Positions 1 to 7,556 of a stretch of DNA of 64,000 bases are shown in pieces (position 1 is the stretch's first letter; each line of letters begins with the position of its first letter). This stretch comes from XN24 sp047921455. GTDB taxonomy: Bacteria > Pseudomonadota > Gammaproteobacteria > Steroidobacterales > XN24. Both the position numbers and the translations under genes were made by a program. A model generated the notes under the pieces. It saw nothing but the letters and a program-made list of their open reading frames with translations, searched no databases and was not told where the DNA came from. The stretch spans positions 1 to 64,000 of the forward strand of contig JBLRWC010000007.1 in the NCBI GenBank assembly GCA_047921455.1. The letters are read 5' to 3'.

Positions 1-212
1 TGAGAAATGAGAAGATCGGCTTTAAAATCCGCGAGCATACTATGCAAAAGGTGCCTTTCCTCCTGGTCGCGGGTGATCGGGAGAAAGAGGCTGGTTCGCT
101 GGCCGTGCGTTCGCAAAGCGGCGAGGACCTGGGGTCGATGAGTATCGACGACCTCGGAAAATTCCTCGCGCAGCAAGTCGCGAAGCGCGGCCGGTCTATT
201 ATGGAGGATTGA
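1..212 (+). CDS. thrS: Threonyl-tRNA synthetase, C-terminal end (partial)
   Basis: The window opens inside a reading frame (codons from base 3) that ends in TGA at 210-212. The visible 69 residues contain KIREHTMQKVPFLLVAGDRE and end in AKRGRSIMED, which fits the anticodon-binding domain at the C-terminus of threonyl-tRNA synthetase. The enzyme charges tRNA-Thr in the cytoplasm. The gene order thrS-infC-rpmI-rplT-pheST that follows is the usual proteobacterial one and supports the name. Its last codons (ATGGAGGAT) also supply the ribosome-binding site of infC, whose start lies 3 bases after the stop, so the two are very probably co-transcribed and translationally coupled. Confidence 0.93.
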   Translation, partial: RNEKIGFKIREHTMQKVPFLLVAGDREKEAGSLAVRSQSGEDLGSMSIDDLGKFLAQQVAKRGRSIMED

Positions 213-215
213 CGC

Positions 216-734
216 ATCACAGCGTCCAAACGTGTTCGGCGCAACGATGATATCGGCGCGCCTCAGCTCAGGATCATTGGTTCGGACGGCGAGCAGCTCG
301 GCATCATGGGTCGCGAGGAAGCCTTGCGGCTGGCGGCGGATGAAGGACTGGACCTCGTTGAAGTGGCGCCGACGGCGGAGCCGCCTGTTTGCAAGGTGAT
401 GGACTACGGCAAGTTCGTCTTTGAAGCAAACAAGAAGAGCCAGGTCGCAAAGAAGAAGCAGCGACAGACCCAGGTCAAGGAAGTCAAGTTTCGACCGGGA
501 ACCGAGGAGGGCGACTACCAGGTCAAGCTCAAGAACCTCGTGCGGTTCCTGACGGCGGGAGACAAGGCCAAGGTAACCCTGCGGTTCCGTGGCCGGGAGA
601 TGGCGCACAAGGAATTGGGCGCCAAGCTCCTCGAAAGAGTGCGGGACGACCTCGCCGAAATGGCGTCGGTAGAACAGTTCCCGCAAATGGAAGGGCGGCA
701 GATGACGATGGTGCTGACGCCCAAAAAGAAGTGA
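216..734 (+). CDS. infC: Translation initiation factor IF-3 (AUC start)
   Basis: IF-3 binds the 30S subunit and checks the initiator tRNA-start codon match. The 172-residue product has the N-terminal domain (DGEQLGIMGREEALRLA, DLVEVAPTAEPPVCKVMDYG), the lysine-rich linker (KKKQRQTQVKEVKFRPGT) and the C-terminal domain (KVTLRFRGREMAHKELG, EGRQMTMVLTPKKK). The first in-frame ATG, at 306, would remove about 30 conserved residues. Between the thrS stop and 306 there is no in-frame ATG, GTG or TTG. ATC at 216 lies 8 bases after GGAGG (203-207) and gives the family's usual length. Non-AUG starts (AUU in E. coli) are established for infC and underlie its autoregulation, so AUC here is inferred to serve the same control. 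Confidence 0.95.
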   Translation: MTASKRVRRNDDIGAPQLRIIGSDGEQLGIMGREEALRLAADEGLDLVEVAPTAEPPVCKVMDYGKFVFEANKKSQVAKKKQRQTQVKEVKFRPGTEEGDYQVKLKNLVRFLTAGDKAKVTLRFRGREMAHKELGAKLLERVRDDLAEMASVEQFPQMEGRQMTMVLTPKKK

Positions 735-826
735 GTCCCGGACCGAAGGGTTGAACCCCCGAGGCCGTGGCTTCGCCTGCAGGGCCAGTGAGCCCGACCA
801 GGCTATTAAAAAACGGAGACAATGAA

Positions 827-1024
827 ATGCCCAAGATGAAGACCAATCGCGGGGCCGCCAAGCGGTTTCGCGCGACGGGTGGCGGCGGCTTCAAGCGCGG
901 CCAGTCCCACCTCAACCACATCCTTACCAAGAAGAGCACGAAACGGAAGCGTCATCTCCGGGCCACGGCGCAGGTGGCAGAGAGTGATGTGAAGTCTGTT
1001 CGTAAACTGCTCCCCTACGCGTAA
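827..1024 (+). CDS. rpmI: 50S ribosomal protein L35
   Basis: This 65-residue basic protein begins MPKMKTNRGAAKRF and contains GQSHLNHILTKKSTKRKRHL, the hallmark of bacterial L35. L35 is a late-assembly component of the large ribosomal subunit. I chose ATG 827 rather than an upstream in-frame GTG because MPKMK is the canonical L35 start and GGAG (815-818) is correctly spaced before it. It sits between infC and rplT as in most proteobacteria. The 92 bases after infC could hold the L20 translational operator known in E. coli, but I could not identify a convincing structure. Confidence 0.97.
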   Translation: MPKMKTNRGAAKRFRATGGGGFKRGQSHLNHILTKKSTKRKRHLRATAQVAESDVKSVRKLLPYA

Positions 1025-1035
1025 GGAGGTGACCT

Positions 1036-1395
1036 ATGGCACGAGTTAAGCGCAGTGTGACCGCCCGCGCGCGGCACAAGAAGATTCTCAAGAAAGCCAA
1101 GGGGCATTACGGCCAGCGGCGCAAGAGTTTCCGCGTTGCGAAGCAGTCGGTGACCAAGGCCGGCCAGTATGCCTACCGGGATCGCAAGGCCCGCAAGCGC
1201 GATTTCCGCGCCTTGTGGATCGTGCGCATCAATGCCGGTGCGCGCATGCATGGCCTGTCGTATAGCCGCCTGATTGACGGTTTGAAGAAGGCCGGCGTCG
1301 AGCTGGACCGCAAGGTGCTGGCGGACATGGCCGTGTTTGAGCCAGAAGCCTTCGGCGTGATCGCCGAACAGGCCAAGGCCGCTCTCGCCGCTTAA
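1036..1395 (+). CDS. rplT: 50S ribosomal protein L20
   Basis: The 119-residue product, MARVKRSVTARARHKKILKK onward, matches L20 over its whole length, with the conserved FRALWIVRINAGARMHGLSYS and DRKVLADMAVFEPEAF segments. L20 binds 23S rRNA early in assembly and is the known translational repressor of the rpmI-rplT pair in enteric bacteria. The start follows an almost perfect anti-16S match (AAGGAGGTGA, 1023-1032) that overlaps the rpmI stop codon, so expression should be very efficient. A set of hairpins ending in a terminator lies directly downstream, before pheS. Confidence 0.98.
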   Translation: MARVKRSVTARARHKKILKKAKGHYGQRRKSFRVAKQSVTKAGQYAYRDRKARKRDFRALWIVRINAGARMHGLSYSRLIDGLKKAGVELDRKVLADMAVFEPEAFGVIAEQAKAALAA

Positions 1396-1402
1396 CGCCA
1401 GC

Positions 1403-1490
1403 CCGGATTTATCCGGTCATGCTGCGTCGCCAGCGGCGACGCAGCTACGGCATCGAGGGGAAAGGCCTTGTGGGGCCTTTCCCCTTTTCT
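1403..1490 (+). terminator. Three hairpins ending in an intrinsic terminator; likely pheST attenuator
   Basis: Three adjacent inverted repeats fill the rplT-pheS gap. The first is CCGGAT-TT-ATCCGG (1403-1416). The second is an 11-bp stem, GCTGCGTCGCC / GGCGACGCAGC (1421-1445, 3-base loop). The third is an 11-bp stem, GGGGAAAGGCC / GGCCTTTCCCC (1457-1484), followed by TTTTCT. The last is a textbook rho-independent terminator. It ends only 17 bases before the GTG of pheS, which leaves no room for a promoter downstream. pheST must therefore be read through it, which points to attenuation. Unlike E. coli pheL, no Phe-rich leader peptide is visible. Confidence 0.8.
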
Positions 1491-1507
1491 GTTGCAGGGG
1501 GAATAGC

Positions 1508-2503
1508 GTGGAAGATGCAGCAAAGCTGCTGGAACAAGGACGCGCAGCCATCGCGGCCTGCGATGACCTGGCGGGCCTCGATGACGTTCGGGTTCGCTAT
1601 CTCGGCAAGAAGGGCGCCCTGACAGGGCTGTTGAAATCACTCGGTGGCTTGTCAGCCGACGAGCGGCCTGCAGCGGGACAGCGTATCAACGAGGCCAAGC
1701 AGGCGCTCCAGGCGGCGCTGGCGGCCCGTAAGGAGTATCTCGAGGCCCAGCGCGAGCAGCTTGCCATCGATGCGCAGCGGGTGGACGTGACCCTGCCCGG
1801 ACGCGGCGAAACTATGGGCGGACTGCACCCCGTGACCCGTACCCTGCGGCGCATGGAAACGATCTTCCGCCAGGCCGGTTTCGAGGTTCACACCGGACCC
1901 GAAGTCGAAGATGAGTTCCATAACTTCGAGGCCCTCAATATTCCCGAGCATCACCCCGCCCGGGCGATGCACGACACTTTCTATTTCGGCGACGGGCGCT
2001 TGCTGCGTACTCATACCTCGCCAGTGCAGATCCGCTCGATGCAGCGCCAGGGCGCACCGATTCGGCTGATCGCCCCCGGTCGCGTGTATCGTTGCGATTC
2101 GGACCAGACGCATTCACCGATGTTCCACCAGGTCGAGGGCCTGGTGGTCGATCGGGGCGTGAGCTTCGCGCATCTCAAGGCGGTGCTGCATGATTTCCTG
2201 GAGCGTTTTTTCGAGCGCAAGGTCAGGCTGCGGTTCCGTCCTTCCTACTTTCCTTTCACGGAACCCTCGGCCGAGGTCGATGTGGAATGGGGGGACGGCT
2301 GGCTGGAGGTGCTTGGTTGCGGCATGGTGCATCCGCGCGTGCTGGAATTCGGCGGCATCGATGCGGAGGAATTCACCGGTTATGCCTTCGGCATGGGCGT
2401 CGAGCGGCTGGCGATGTTGCGCTATGGCGTCAGGGACCTGCGCCTGTTCTTCGACAACGACCTCAGGTTCCTGCGGCAGTTCAACCAGGGAGCGGTACGA
2501 TGA
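1508..2503 (+). CDS. pheS: Phenylalanyl-tRNA synthetase alpha subunit
   Basis: The catalytic subunit of the alpha2-beta2 enzyme that charges tRNA-Phe; 331 residues, close to E. coli PheS (327). An N-terminal coiled-coil region (about residues 1-90) precedes the class II core. That core shows GRVYRCDSDQTHSPMFHQVE (motif 2), EVLGCGMVHPRVLE and GMGVERLAMLRYGVRDLRLF (motif 3). The start is GTG, preceded by GGGGGA about 6 bases upstream. The stop overlaps the pheT start in ATGA (2500-2503), so the two subunits are translationally coupled and made in equal amounts. Transcription must cross the terminator just upstream. Confidence 0.98.
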   Translation: MEDAAKLLEQGRAAIAACDDLAGLDDVRVRYLGKKGALTGLLKSLGGLSADERPAAGQRINEAKQALQAALAARKEYLEAQREQLAIDAQRVDVTLPGRGETMGGLHPVTRTLRRMETIFRQAGFEVHTGPEVEDEFHNFEALNIPEHHPARAMHDTFYFGDGRLLRTHTSPVQIRSMQRQGAPIRLIAPGRVYRCDSDQTHSPMFHQVEGLVVDRGVSFAHLKAVLHDFLERFFERKVRLRFRPSYFPFTEPSAEVDVEWGDGWLEVLGCGMVHPRVLEFGGIDAEEFTGYAFGMGVERLAMLRYGVRDLRLFFDNDLRFLRQFNQGAVR

Positions 2504-4872
2504 AGATCAGTGAGCGCTGGCTCCGCGAGTGGGTGGACCCGCCGGTGGATACCGCGACGATCGTCAGCCAGCTCACCATGGCGGGGCTCGAAGTGGATGG
2601 CACCGCGCCCGCTGCGCCAGGCTTTTCCTCCGTGGTGATCGGACGAGTGACCGCGGTCGAGCCGCACCCGGATGCGGACAAATTGTCGGTTTGTCGGGTC
2701 GACGTCGGCGCGGCGGAGACGCTCGGGATTGTGTGCGGGGCCCCCAATGTGCACACGGGCATGCTTGCCCCGGTCGCCCTGGTCGGCGGGGAATTGCCCG
2801 GCGGCATGAAAATCAAGCGGGCGCGGCTACGTGGCGTGGAAAGCGCCGGCATGCTGTGTTCCGAGCGCGAACTCGGCCTGGGTGACAGTCACGAGGGCCT
2901 GTGGAGTTTGCCGGCCGATGCGCCGGTCGGCATGGACCTGCGTGCCTGGCTGGCGCTCGACGATGTCGTCATCGACGTGGATCTCACTCCGAACCGTGGG
3001 GATTGCTTCAGCGTACTGGGCATTGCCCGCGAAGTGGCATTACTCAACGACCTGGCGGTGGACGGACCCGGAATCGAGCCGGTGGCGCCCGCCGTGGCGG
3101 ATGAATTCCCGGTGGAAGTGCGCGCGCCGGAGGCCTGCCCGCGGTTCGTCGGCCGGGTCATCCGGGGCATCCGCGCGGATGCCCGGACCCCGTTGTGGAT
3201 GCAGGAAAAATTGCGGCGCGCCGGTTTGCGCCCGATCCACCCGGTGGTGGACGTGACAAACATCGTCATGCTCGAGCTGGGACAACCAATGCACGGGTTC
3301 GATCTCGGCACGCTGCGCGACGGGATCGTCGTACGCCTGGCCGAGCCGGGTGAAACAATGCGCCTGCTGGACGGGCGCGAAGTGACGCTCGAGGCCGATA
3401 TGCTGGTGATCGCCGACCATGGCGGACCGCGCGCGGTGGCCGGCATCATGGGCGGCGAGGCTTCCGGGGTTTCCGCTGCCACGCGCGACGTGTTTTTCGA
3501 GGTGGCTTTTTTCGCGCCGCTGGCGATTGCCGGGCGCGCGCGCCGACTTGGCTTGCACACCGACGCCTCGCTGCGTTTCGAACGCGGCGTGGACCCGGCA
3601 CAGCAACGACGCGCCGTGGAGCGCGCCACGGGACTGTTGCTTGAAATAGCCGGTGGACAACCGGGCCCCGTCATCGAGCGCGTGTCGACGCCGCACTTGC
3701 CGGAGCGTAAGCCGGTCGTGCTGCGCCGGGCACGCCTCGCCAGCCTGCTTGGACATACCGTGCCGGATGCCGACGTGGAACGCATCCTGGCCGGCCTCGG
3801 TATGACGCTGCGGCCAACCGGGGAGGGCTGGGAGGCCGTGCCACCGTCCCACCGCTTCGATATCGCCGTCGAAGTGGACCTGGTCGAAGAAGTGGCGCGT
3901 GTTTATGGGTATAACCGCCTTCCCGAGGCCCGCGGCGCCGGCGGCGCCGAGCTCGGCGCCGCGACGGAACACCGCGTGCCCGGCTCCAGGATCGCCGATG
4001 TGCTCGTCGCGCGGGGCTACCAGGAGGTCGTGACCTACAGCTTCGTGGATCCCGAGTTGCAGGCGTCCCTGTTTCCGGGGTCACCTGCCTTGCCCCTGGC
4101 CAACCCGATTTCCTCCGAACTCAGCCAGATGCGGGTTTCCCTGTGGCCAGGTCTAGTGCAAGCCCTCAAGCGGAACCTGAGTCGTCGCCAGGCGCGGGTC
4201 CGTATCTTCGAGCAAGGCTTGAGATTTATTCTTGAAGATAATGAATTAAAACAACTTAATACTGTTTCCGGGCTTGTGGCGGGCGCCCGCCTGCCGGAAC
4301 AGTGGGGGGCGCCGGCGGGCCGGCTCGACTTTCATGACGCCAAGGGCGACGTCGAGATCCTGCTGGGGCTTAGCGGCGCCGGATTCGAGTTCGAAGCGGC
4401 GGCGCACGAGGCCTTGCATCCCGGCCAGTCCGCCCGCGTGCTGCGTGACGGACGGGAAGCGGGATGGATCGGGGCATTGCATCCGCGCCTTGTCAGGGCC
4501 CTGGATATTGATCTGGCGCCCATTCTCTGGGAACTTGATGAAGACGTAAGCTTTGCAGCCGAACTCCCGGTATTTAAAGAAATTTCCAGGTTTCCTGCGA
4601 TCCGGCGTGACATCGCGGTAGTGGTCGAGCAGGATATTCCGGTACAGCATCTGCTGACCGCGATTCGCACGGCCAGCGGTGCGCTTTTAACAGAATGCAA
4701 GGTTTTTGATGTGTATAGCGGGGATCGTATAGACTCGGGTCGAAAAAGTGTGGCTTTCGGCTTGATTTTACAGGAATCTTCACGCACTCTTACCGACGAA
4801 GAAGCGGACCAGGTGGTAGCTGCGGCGGTGGCTCTGCTCGAGTCGAAGTTCGGCGCCAGGATGCGAGACTGA
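2500..4872 (+). CDS. pheT: Phenylalanyl-tRNA synthetase beta subunit
   Basis: This 790-residue beta subunit (E. coli 795) begins MKISERWLREWVDPP. In order it carries the N-terminal region, an EMAP-type tRNA-binding fold (about residues 40-150, HPDADKLSVCRVDVG), the B3/B4 editing region, the B5 domain, a degenerate class II core (residues about 470-680) and the C-terminal anticodon-binding FDX-ACB domain (FPAIRRDIAVVVEQDIPVQH). It completes the tetramer with PheS and edits mischarged Tyr. The start was taken at ATG 2500 because the longer open frame upstream only shadows pheS. ihfA follows after one base. Confidence 0.98.
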   Translation: MKISERWLREWVDPPVDTATIVSQLTMAGLEVDGTAPAAPGFSSVVIGRVTAVEPHPDADKLSVCRVDVGAAETLGIVCGAPNVHTGMLAPVALVGGELPGGMKIKRARLRGVESAGMLCSERELGLGDSHEGLWSLPADAPVGMDLRAWLALDDVVIDVDLTPNRGDCFSVLGIAREVALLNDLAVDGPGIEPVAPAVADEFPVEVRAPEACPRFVGRVIRGIRADARTPLWMQEKLRRAGLRPIHPVVDVTNIVMLELGQPMHGFDLGTLRDGIVVRLAEPGETMRLLDGREVTLEADMLVIADHGGPRAVAGIMGGEASGVSAATRDVFFEVAFFAPLAIAGRARRLGLHTDASLRFERGVDPAQQRRAVERATGLLLEIAGGQPGPVIERVSTPHLPERKPVVLRRARLASLLGHTVPDADVERILAGLGMTLRPTGEGWEAVPPSHRFDIAVEVDLVEEVARVYGYNRLPEARGAGGAELGAATEHRVPGSRIADVLVARGYQEVVTYSFVDPELQASLFPGSPALPLANPISSELSQMRVSLWPGLVQALKRNLSRRQARVRIFEQGLRFILEDNELKQLNTVSGLVAGARLPEQWGAPAGRLDFHDAKGDVEILLGLSGAGFEFEAAAHEALHPGQSARVLRDGREAGWIGALHPRLVRALDIDLAPILWELDEDVSFAAELPVFKEISRFPAIRRDIAVVVEQDIPVQHLLTAIRTASGALLTECKVFDVYSGDRIDSGRKSVAFGLILQESSRTLTDEEADQVVAAAVALLESKFGARMRD

Positions 4873-4873
4873 T

Positions 4874-5173
4874 ATGGCACTCACGAAAGCGGAGATGGCG
4901 GAGGCCCTGTTCGAGGATATGGGCCTCAACAAGCGCGAAGCACGCGAACTCGTCGAAATGTTCTTCGAAGAGCTGCGAATGGCGCTGGCGAACGGCGAAC
5001 AGGTAAAACTGTCCGGCTTTGGCAACTTTGATTTACGCGACAAGAACCGGCGTCCGGGTCGTAATCCGAAAACCGGCGAGGAAATCCCCATTACTGCGCG
5101 CCGGGTTGTGACTTTCCGCCCTGGCCAGAAGCTCAAGACGCGAGTGGAAGCCTATGCTGGAACCGGCGAATAA
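4874..5173 (+). CDS. ihfA: Integration host factor subunit alpha
   Basis: This 99-residue HU/IHF-family DNA-bending protein (MALTKAEMAEALFEDMGLNK) has the beta-arm segment FDLRDKNRRPGRNPKTGEEI, with the proline that intercalates DNA, and the VVTFRPGQKLKTRVE tail. IHF-alpha pairs with IHF-beta (encoded elsewhere) and makes sharp bends used in recombination, replication and transcription. Its place directly after pheT matches enterics and pseudomonads, which separates it from hupA/hupB or ihfB. It follows the pheT stop by one base, and its last 20 bases overlap the next gene. Confidence 0.97.
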   Translation: MALTKAEMAEALFEDMGLNKREARELVEMFFEELRMALANGEQVKLSGFGNFDLRDKNRRPGRNPKTGEEIPITARRVVTFRPGQKLKTRVEAYAGTGE

Positions 5174-5513
5174 CAACGAATTGCCGGCTATCCCTGGCAA
5201 GCGTTACTTCACTATCGGTGAAGTGAGCGAGCTGTGCGGCGTCAAGCCGCACGTACTGCGCTACTGGGAACAGGAATTCCCCCAGCTCAAGCCCGTCAAG
5301 CGGCGCGGCAACCGGCGCTATTACCAACGCGGCGACGTGCTGCTGATCCGCCAGATCCGCAGCCTGCTGTACGAAGAGGGCTTCACGATCGGCGGAGCGC
5401 GGCAGCGGCTGACCGGCGATGATGCAAAGGAAGACCGGACGCAGAGTGTACAAATCGTGCGCCAGCTTCGCATGGAGCTCGAAGAGGTCCTCAAGATTTT
5501 GCGCAGCAAGTAG
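5154..5513 (+). CDS. MerR-family transcriptional regulator
   Basis: This 119-residue protein has a MerR-type winged helix (residues about 18-85; FTIGEVSELCGVKPHVLRYW, RRGNRRYYQRGDVLLIRQIR) and a C-terminal helix (QIVRQLRMELEEVLKILRSK) suited to dimerisation. There is no cysteine-rich metal site and no long effector domain, so the signal it senses cannot be read. A small MerR gene overlapping the 3' end of ihfA is a conserved arrangement in gammaproteobacteria (as in Pseudomonas); its targets are unknown to me. The start (ATG 5154) lies inside ihfA, implying coupled translation. Confidence 0.9.
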   Translation: MLEPANNNELPAIPGKRYFTIGEVSELCGVKPHVLRYWEQEFPQLKPVKRRGNRRYYQRGDVLLIRQIRSLLYEEGFTIGGARQRLTGDDAKEDRTQSVQIVRQLRMELEEVLKILRSK

Positions 5514-5520
5514 CAACCGC

Positions 5521-5553
5521 TTGTTTCCCCGGGGCGGCTCCTTCGGGTATGAT
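5521..5553 (+). promoter_or_regulatory. Candidate tRNA-Pro promoter (TATGAT -10)
   Basis: TATGAT at 5548-5553 is a good sigma-70 -10 box, 44 bases before the mature tRNA. It is followed by a GC-rich stretch (GCCGCTCCCCG) like the stringent discriminators of stable-RNA promoters. The -35 box is weak: TTGTTT at 5521-5526 is 21 bases away, while the ideal 17-base spacing gives only TTCCCC. Confidence 0.45.
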
Positions 5554-5597
5554 GCCGCTCCCCGAACGGGTTCCCGCCCGTTCAGATTTCTCTCGGT

Positions 5598-5736
<139 letters not shown>

Positions 5737-5857
5737 TACTTTTGGGTATACCTTCACCGCGCTGCAATCTGGGGTGGCCCTGGCGAGATGCTTTGCAGTT
5801 ATATGAGCCACATCGCTCCCTAGATCTCGTCGCGCGGCAAGGCGTTTGTTATTATCC

Positions 5858-5875
5858 ATTCAGTATTTATTCAGT
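5858..5875 (+). promoter_or_regulatory. Candidate operator: ATTCAGT direct repeat, 11-bp period
   Basis: ATTCAGT at 5858-5864 and again at 5869-5875 are spaced one helical turn apart and end 12 bases before the winged-helix gene. A possible -10 box (TATTAT, 5850-5855) lies just upstream. Tandem sites at the promoter would fit autorepression by the winged-helix protein, as is known for AbiEi antitoxins. This is inference from position only. Confidence 0.35.
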
Positions 5876-5887
5876 GTGAGCCGTGTG

Positions 5888-6400
5888 ATGACGACATCGC
5901 CCGACCATAATGGCCCGAGAGACGAAATCGTGGCGCTGCTGGCCAGCGCTCCGCACGGGCTTAGCGCGCTGGAGATTCTCGCCAGCCTTGAGCACCAGAT
6001 CAGCCAGCCGACACTGTCCCGACGATTGATGGATCTGCGGGCCCGGGGGCGAATCGCCGCGTTCGGCAAGGCGCGCGCGACGCGCTACTTCTTCACAGGG
6101 AGCAGAGGGGAACTGGCCGCTCTTCGCAGCCGCATGCTGCACGAGCGGATCGCACGCCGTATCGCGCGGAATCCGGCGCTGATAGATCAAGTCAGGAGAA
6201 GACTGGCGCGATTGTCAGAGGTGAACCCGTCAGGGCGCAATTATCATCAGCAGTGGGGCGCCTTGCTGGACGCGGACCTGCCCGCCTTGCTACGGACGAT
6301 GGTCGCCGATTCAGAACGGTCGGATGTATTGAGGAAGGAATCACCGTTTACGGTACTCGCCACACGTGAGGACCGACAGCGTGTGTTCTCCGGACAATGA
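5888..6400 (+). CDS. Winged-helix DNA-binding protein, putative antitoxin/regulator
   Basis: A 170-residue protein whose N-terminal part (residues about 15-70; HGLSALEILASLEHQISQPT, then LSRRLMDLRARGRIAAFGKA) reads as a winged helix ending in the wing motif RATRYFF. The rest is a helical region without a motif I recognise. Its stop overlaps the start of the nucleotidyltransferase gene (ATGA, 6397-6400), so the two are co-translated. A winged-helix protein upstream of a nucleotidyltransferase is the layout of AbiEi/AbiEii-type toxin-antitoxin pairs, and I infer an antitoxin or autoregulator role. ATG 5888 was chosen over an upstream TTG (5846) because the domain begins after it; no clear ribosome site is seen for either. 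Confidence 0.7.
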   Translation: MTTSPDHNGPRDEIVALLASAPHGLSALEILASLEHQISQPTLSRRLMDLRARGRIAAFGKARATRYFFTGSRGELAALRSRMLHERIARRIARNPALIDQVRRRLARLSEVNPSGRNYHQQWGALLDADLPALLRTMVADSERSDVLRKESPFTVLATREDRQRVFSGQ

Positions 6401-6933
6401 ACCGCGCGCAGCTCGAACTGGTTGTCGCCGAAATCGCGCGCAGGTTTGACCTGGATTATTTCTATGTGGTCGGGTCTGCCGCCGTATTGGCCTCGATTCC
6501 GGATGCCACAGCAGGAATTCTGACTGCGACCCGTGACGTTGACGTGATTCCACAACCGGTCGAGAGTGAACGACAGTCGCGCGTCATGGACCAGATCGAT
6601 TTTGTCCTGGGTGAAGCGTCAGACTTTGATGTTGAGCATGGCTTTTACGCTCAGGCGGTCGATGATTCGACTGTTACCTACGCACCGGCGGGGTGGAAGG
6701 AGCGTGCAATTCCTTTACGCGTCGGCGACAAGACTGCGCTGTGTATGGATCTGCACGACTTGATGTTGTCAAAGTACGGTGCGGGACGGGAAAAGGACCT
6801 GCTCTTCAATCGGGCGCTGGCGGGAACCGGGGTCGTATCCAGGAAAGTACTCGTCTCGCGCCTTGAGGAGGTCCGCTGTGACAATCGCCTCCGCGAGCTG
6901 ATGCATGATCGGATTGCTGCGGATTTTGCATGA
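6397..6933 (+). CDS. Nucleotidyltransferase-fold protein, putative toxin (DUF6036/AbiEii-like)
   Basis: A 178-residue protein with the polymerase-beta-like signature: G26-S27 in FYVVGSAAVLAS, then R46-D47-V48-D49-V50, giving GS and a DxD metal site about 20 residues apart. The C-terminal half contains a conserved-looking LHDLMLSKYGAGREKDLLF, where helical residues of AbiEii/DUF6036 families place a lysine and a second acidic patch. AbiEii toxins transfer nucleotides to tRNA or protein targets; the substrate here is unknown. The gene overlaps its winged-helix partner by 4 bases and ends 13 bases before the distal 114-bp repeat. I rate the fold likely and the toxin role an inference. Confidence 0.7.
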   Translation: MNRAQLELVVAEIARRFDLDYFYVVGSAAVLASIPDATAGILTATRDVDVIPQPVESERQSRVMDQIDFVLGEASDFDVEHGFYAQAVDDSTVTYAPAGWKERAIPLRVGDKTALCMDLHDLMLSKYGAGREKDLLFNRALAGTGVVSRKVLVSRLEEVRCDNRLRELMHDRIAADFA

Positions 6934-6946
6934 TACCTTTCGCCGA

Positions 6947-7060
<114 letters not shown>

Positions 7061-7115
7061 GACGTTTGGACACACAGCCGATCGCTGCCCGATCAGCCGG
7101 CCTTTCCACTTGGGC

Positions 7116-7556
7116 TTATTTCTGCTCCATCCTGGCGATATAGGCCTCGACGTGCGCCGCGAACTGCTCCAGGTCGAGCAACTTTTCGTTCAGGACCCGC
7201 TCGACAATGGCCAGGTCGACTTGCAGATAGCCATGCACCAGGACGTTTCGGAAACCGGCGAGCGCGCGCAAACCGCCAGCAAAATCCGCTGGGATTACAC
7301 CGATCTCGGCGAGCTTGTCGATGGCAGTGGCATAGTCCGGGGCATCGAGTCCACGAGACGCGACGAGGTGCGTTGCGATGTCCAGGACATTCTGTACGCA
7401 GAGCTGCAAGCCGCGCTCGACCGTCCATCGCAGGTCGGCGCTTGCGCGAAATTCATCGGCCGTGTGGCCGGTGTGACGCTGCAGGTTCCACAACGCGTCC
7501 TGAAGCGCTGCGAGGTGCCGGCGAATGATTGCGGCGTCGGCTTGACCCTTGGTCAT
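7116..7556 (-). CDS. hepT: HepT-like HEPN toxin ribonuclease
   Basis: A 146-residue all-helical HEPN (DUF86) protein. The catalytic motif RX4HXY is intact as R103-NVLV-H108-G-Y110, and the SADLRWTVERGLQLCVQNVL helix is typical of HepT. HepT toxins cleave RNA (often tRNA 3' ends) and are neutralised when the partner MntA adds AMP residues to the tyrosine of this motif. The gene begins in a 4-base overlap with the upstream mntA-like gene, so antitoxin and toxin are co-translated. It ends 55 bases from the distal island repeat, but on the opposite strand and outside the repeat. Confidence 0.88.
   Translation of the reverse strand: MTKGQADAAIIRRHLAALQDALWNLQRHTGHTADEFRASADLRWTVERGLQLCVQNVLDIATHLVASRGLDAPDYATAIDKLAEIGVIPADFAGGLRALAGFRNVLVHGYLQVDLAIVERVLNEKLLDLEQFAAHVEAYIARMEQK

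Larger units (their letters stand above)
5737..6946. mobile_element. Mini-island at tRNA-Pro, no integrase
   Basis: The 1.2 kb between the two perfect 114-bp repeats carries only two overlapping genes (winged-helix protein and nucleotidyltransferase) and about 150 bp of leader. The organisation (intact tRNA, cargo, displaced 3' tRNA fragment) is that of a genomic island integrated at a tRNA. No integrase or excisionase is present, so it is either a remnant after deletion or an element mobilised in trans. At the left junction, TGTGGGTATACTTTTGGGTA contains a direct repeat (TGGGTATA twice, 5731-5738 and 5743-5750) that resembles integrase arm sites; that reading is inference. A simple local duplication of the tRNA end is the alternative. 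Confidence 0.7.

Noticed and set aside
1419..1622. Leader peptide for pheST
   Set aside because: The short frame over the leader has no run of Phe codons, no ribosome site and reads into pheS in another frame.
3040..3972. Open frame of 310 codons on the minus strand inside pheT
   Set aside because: Antisense shadow of a conserved housekeeping gene.
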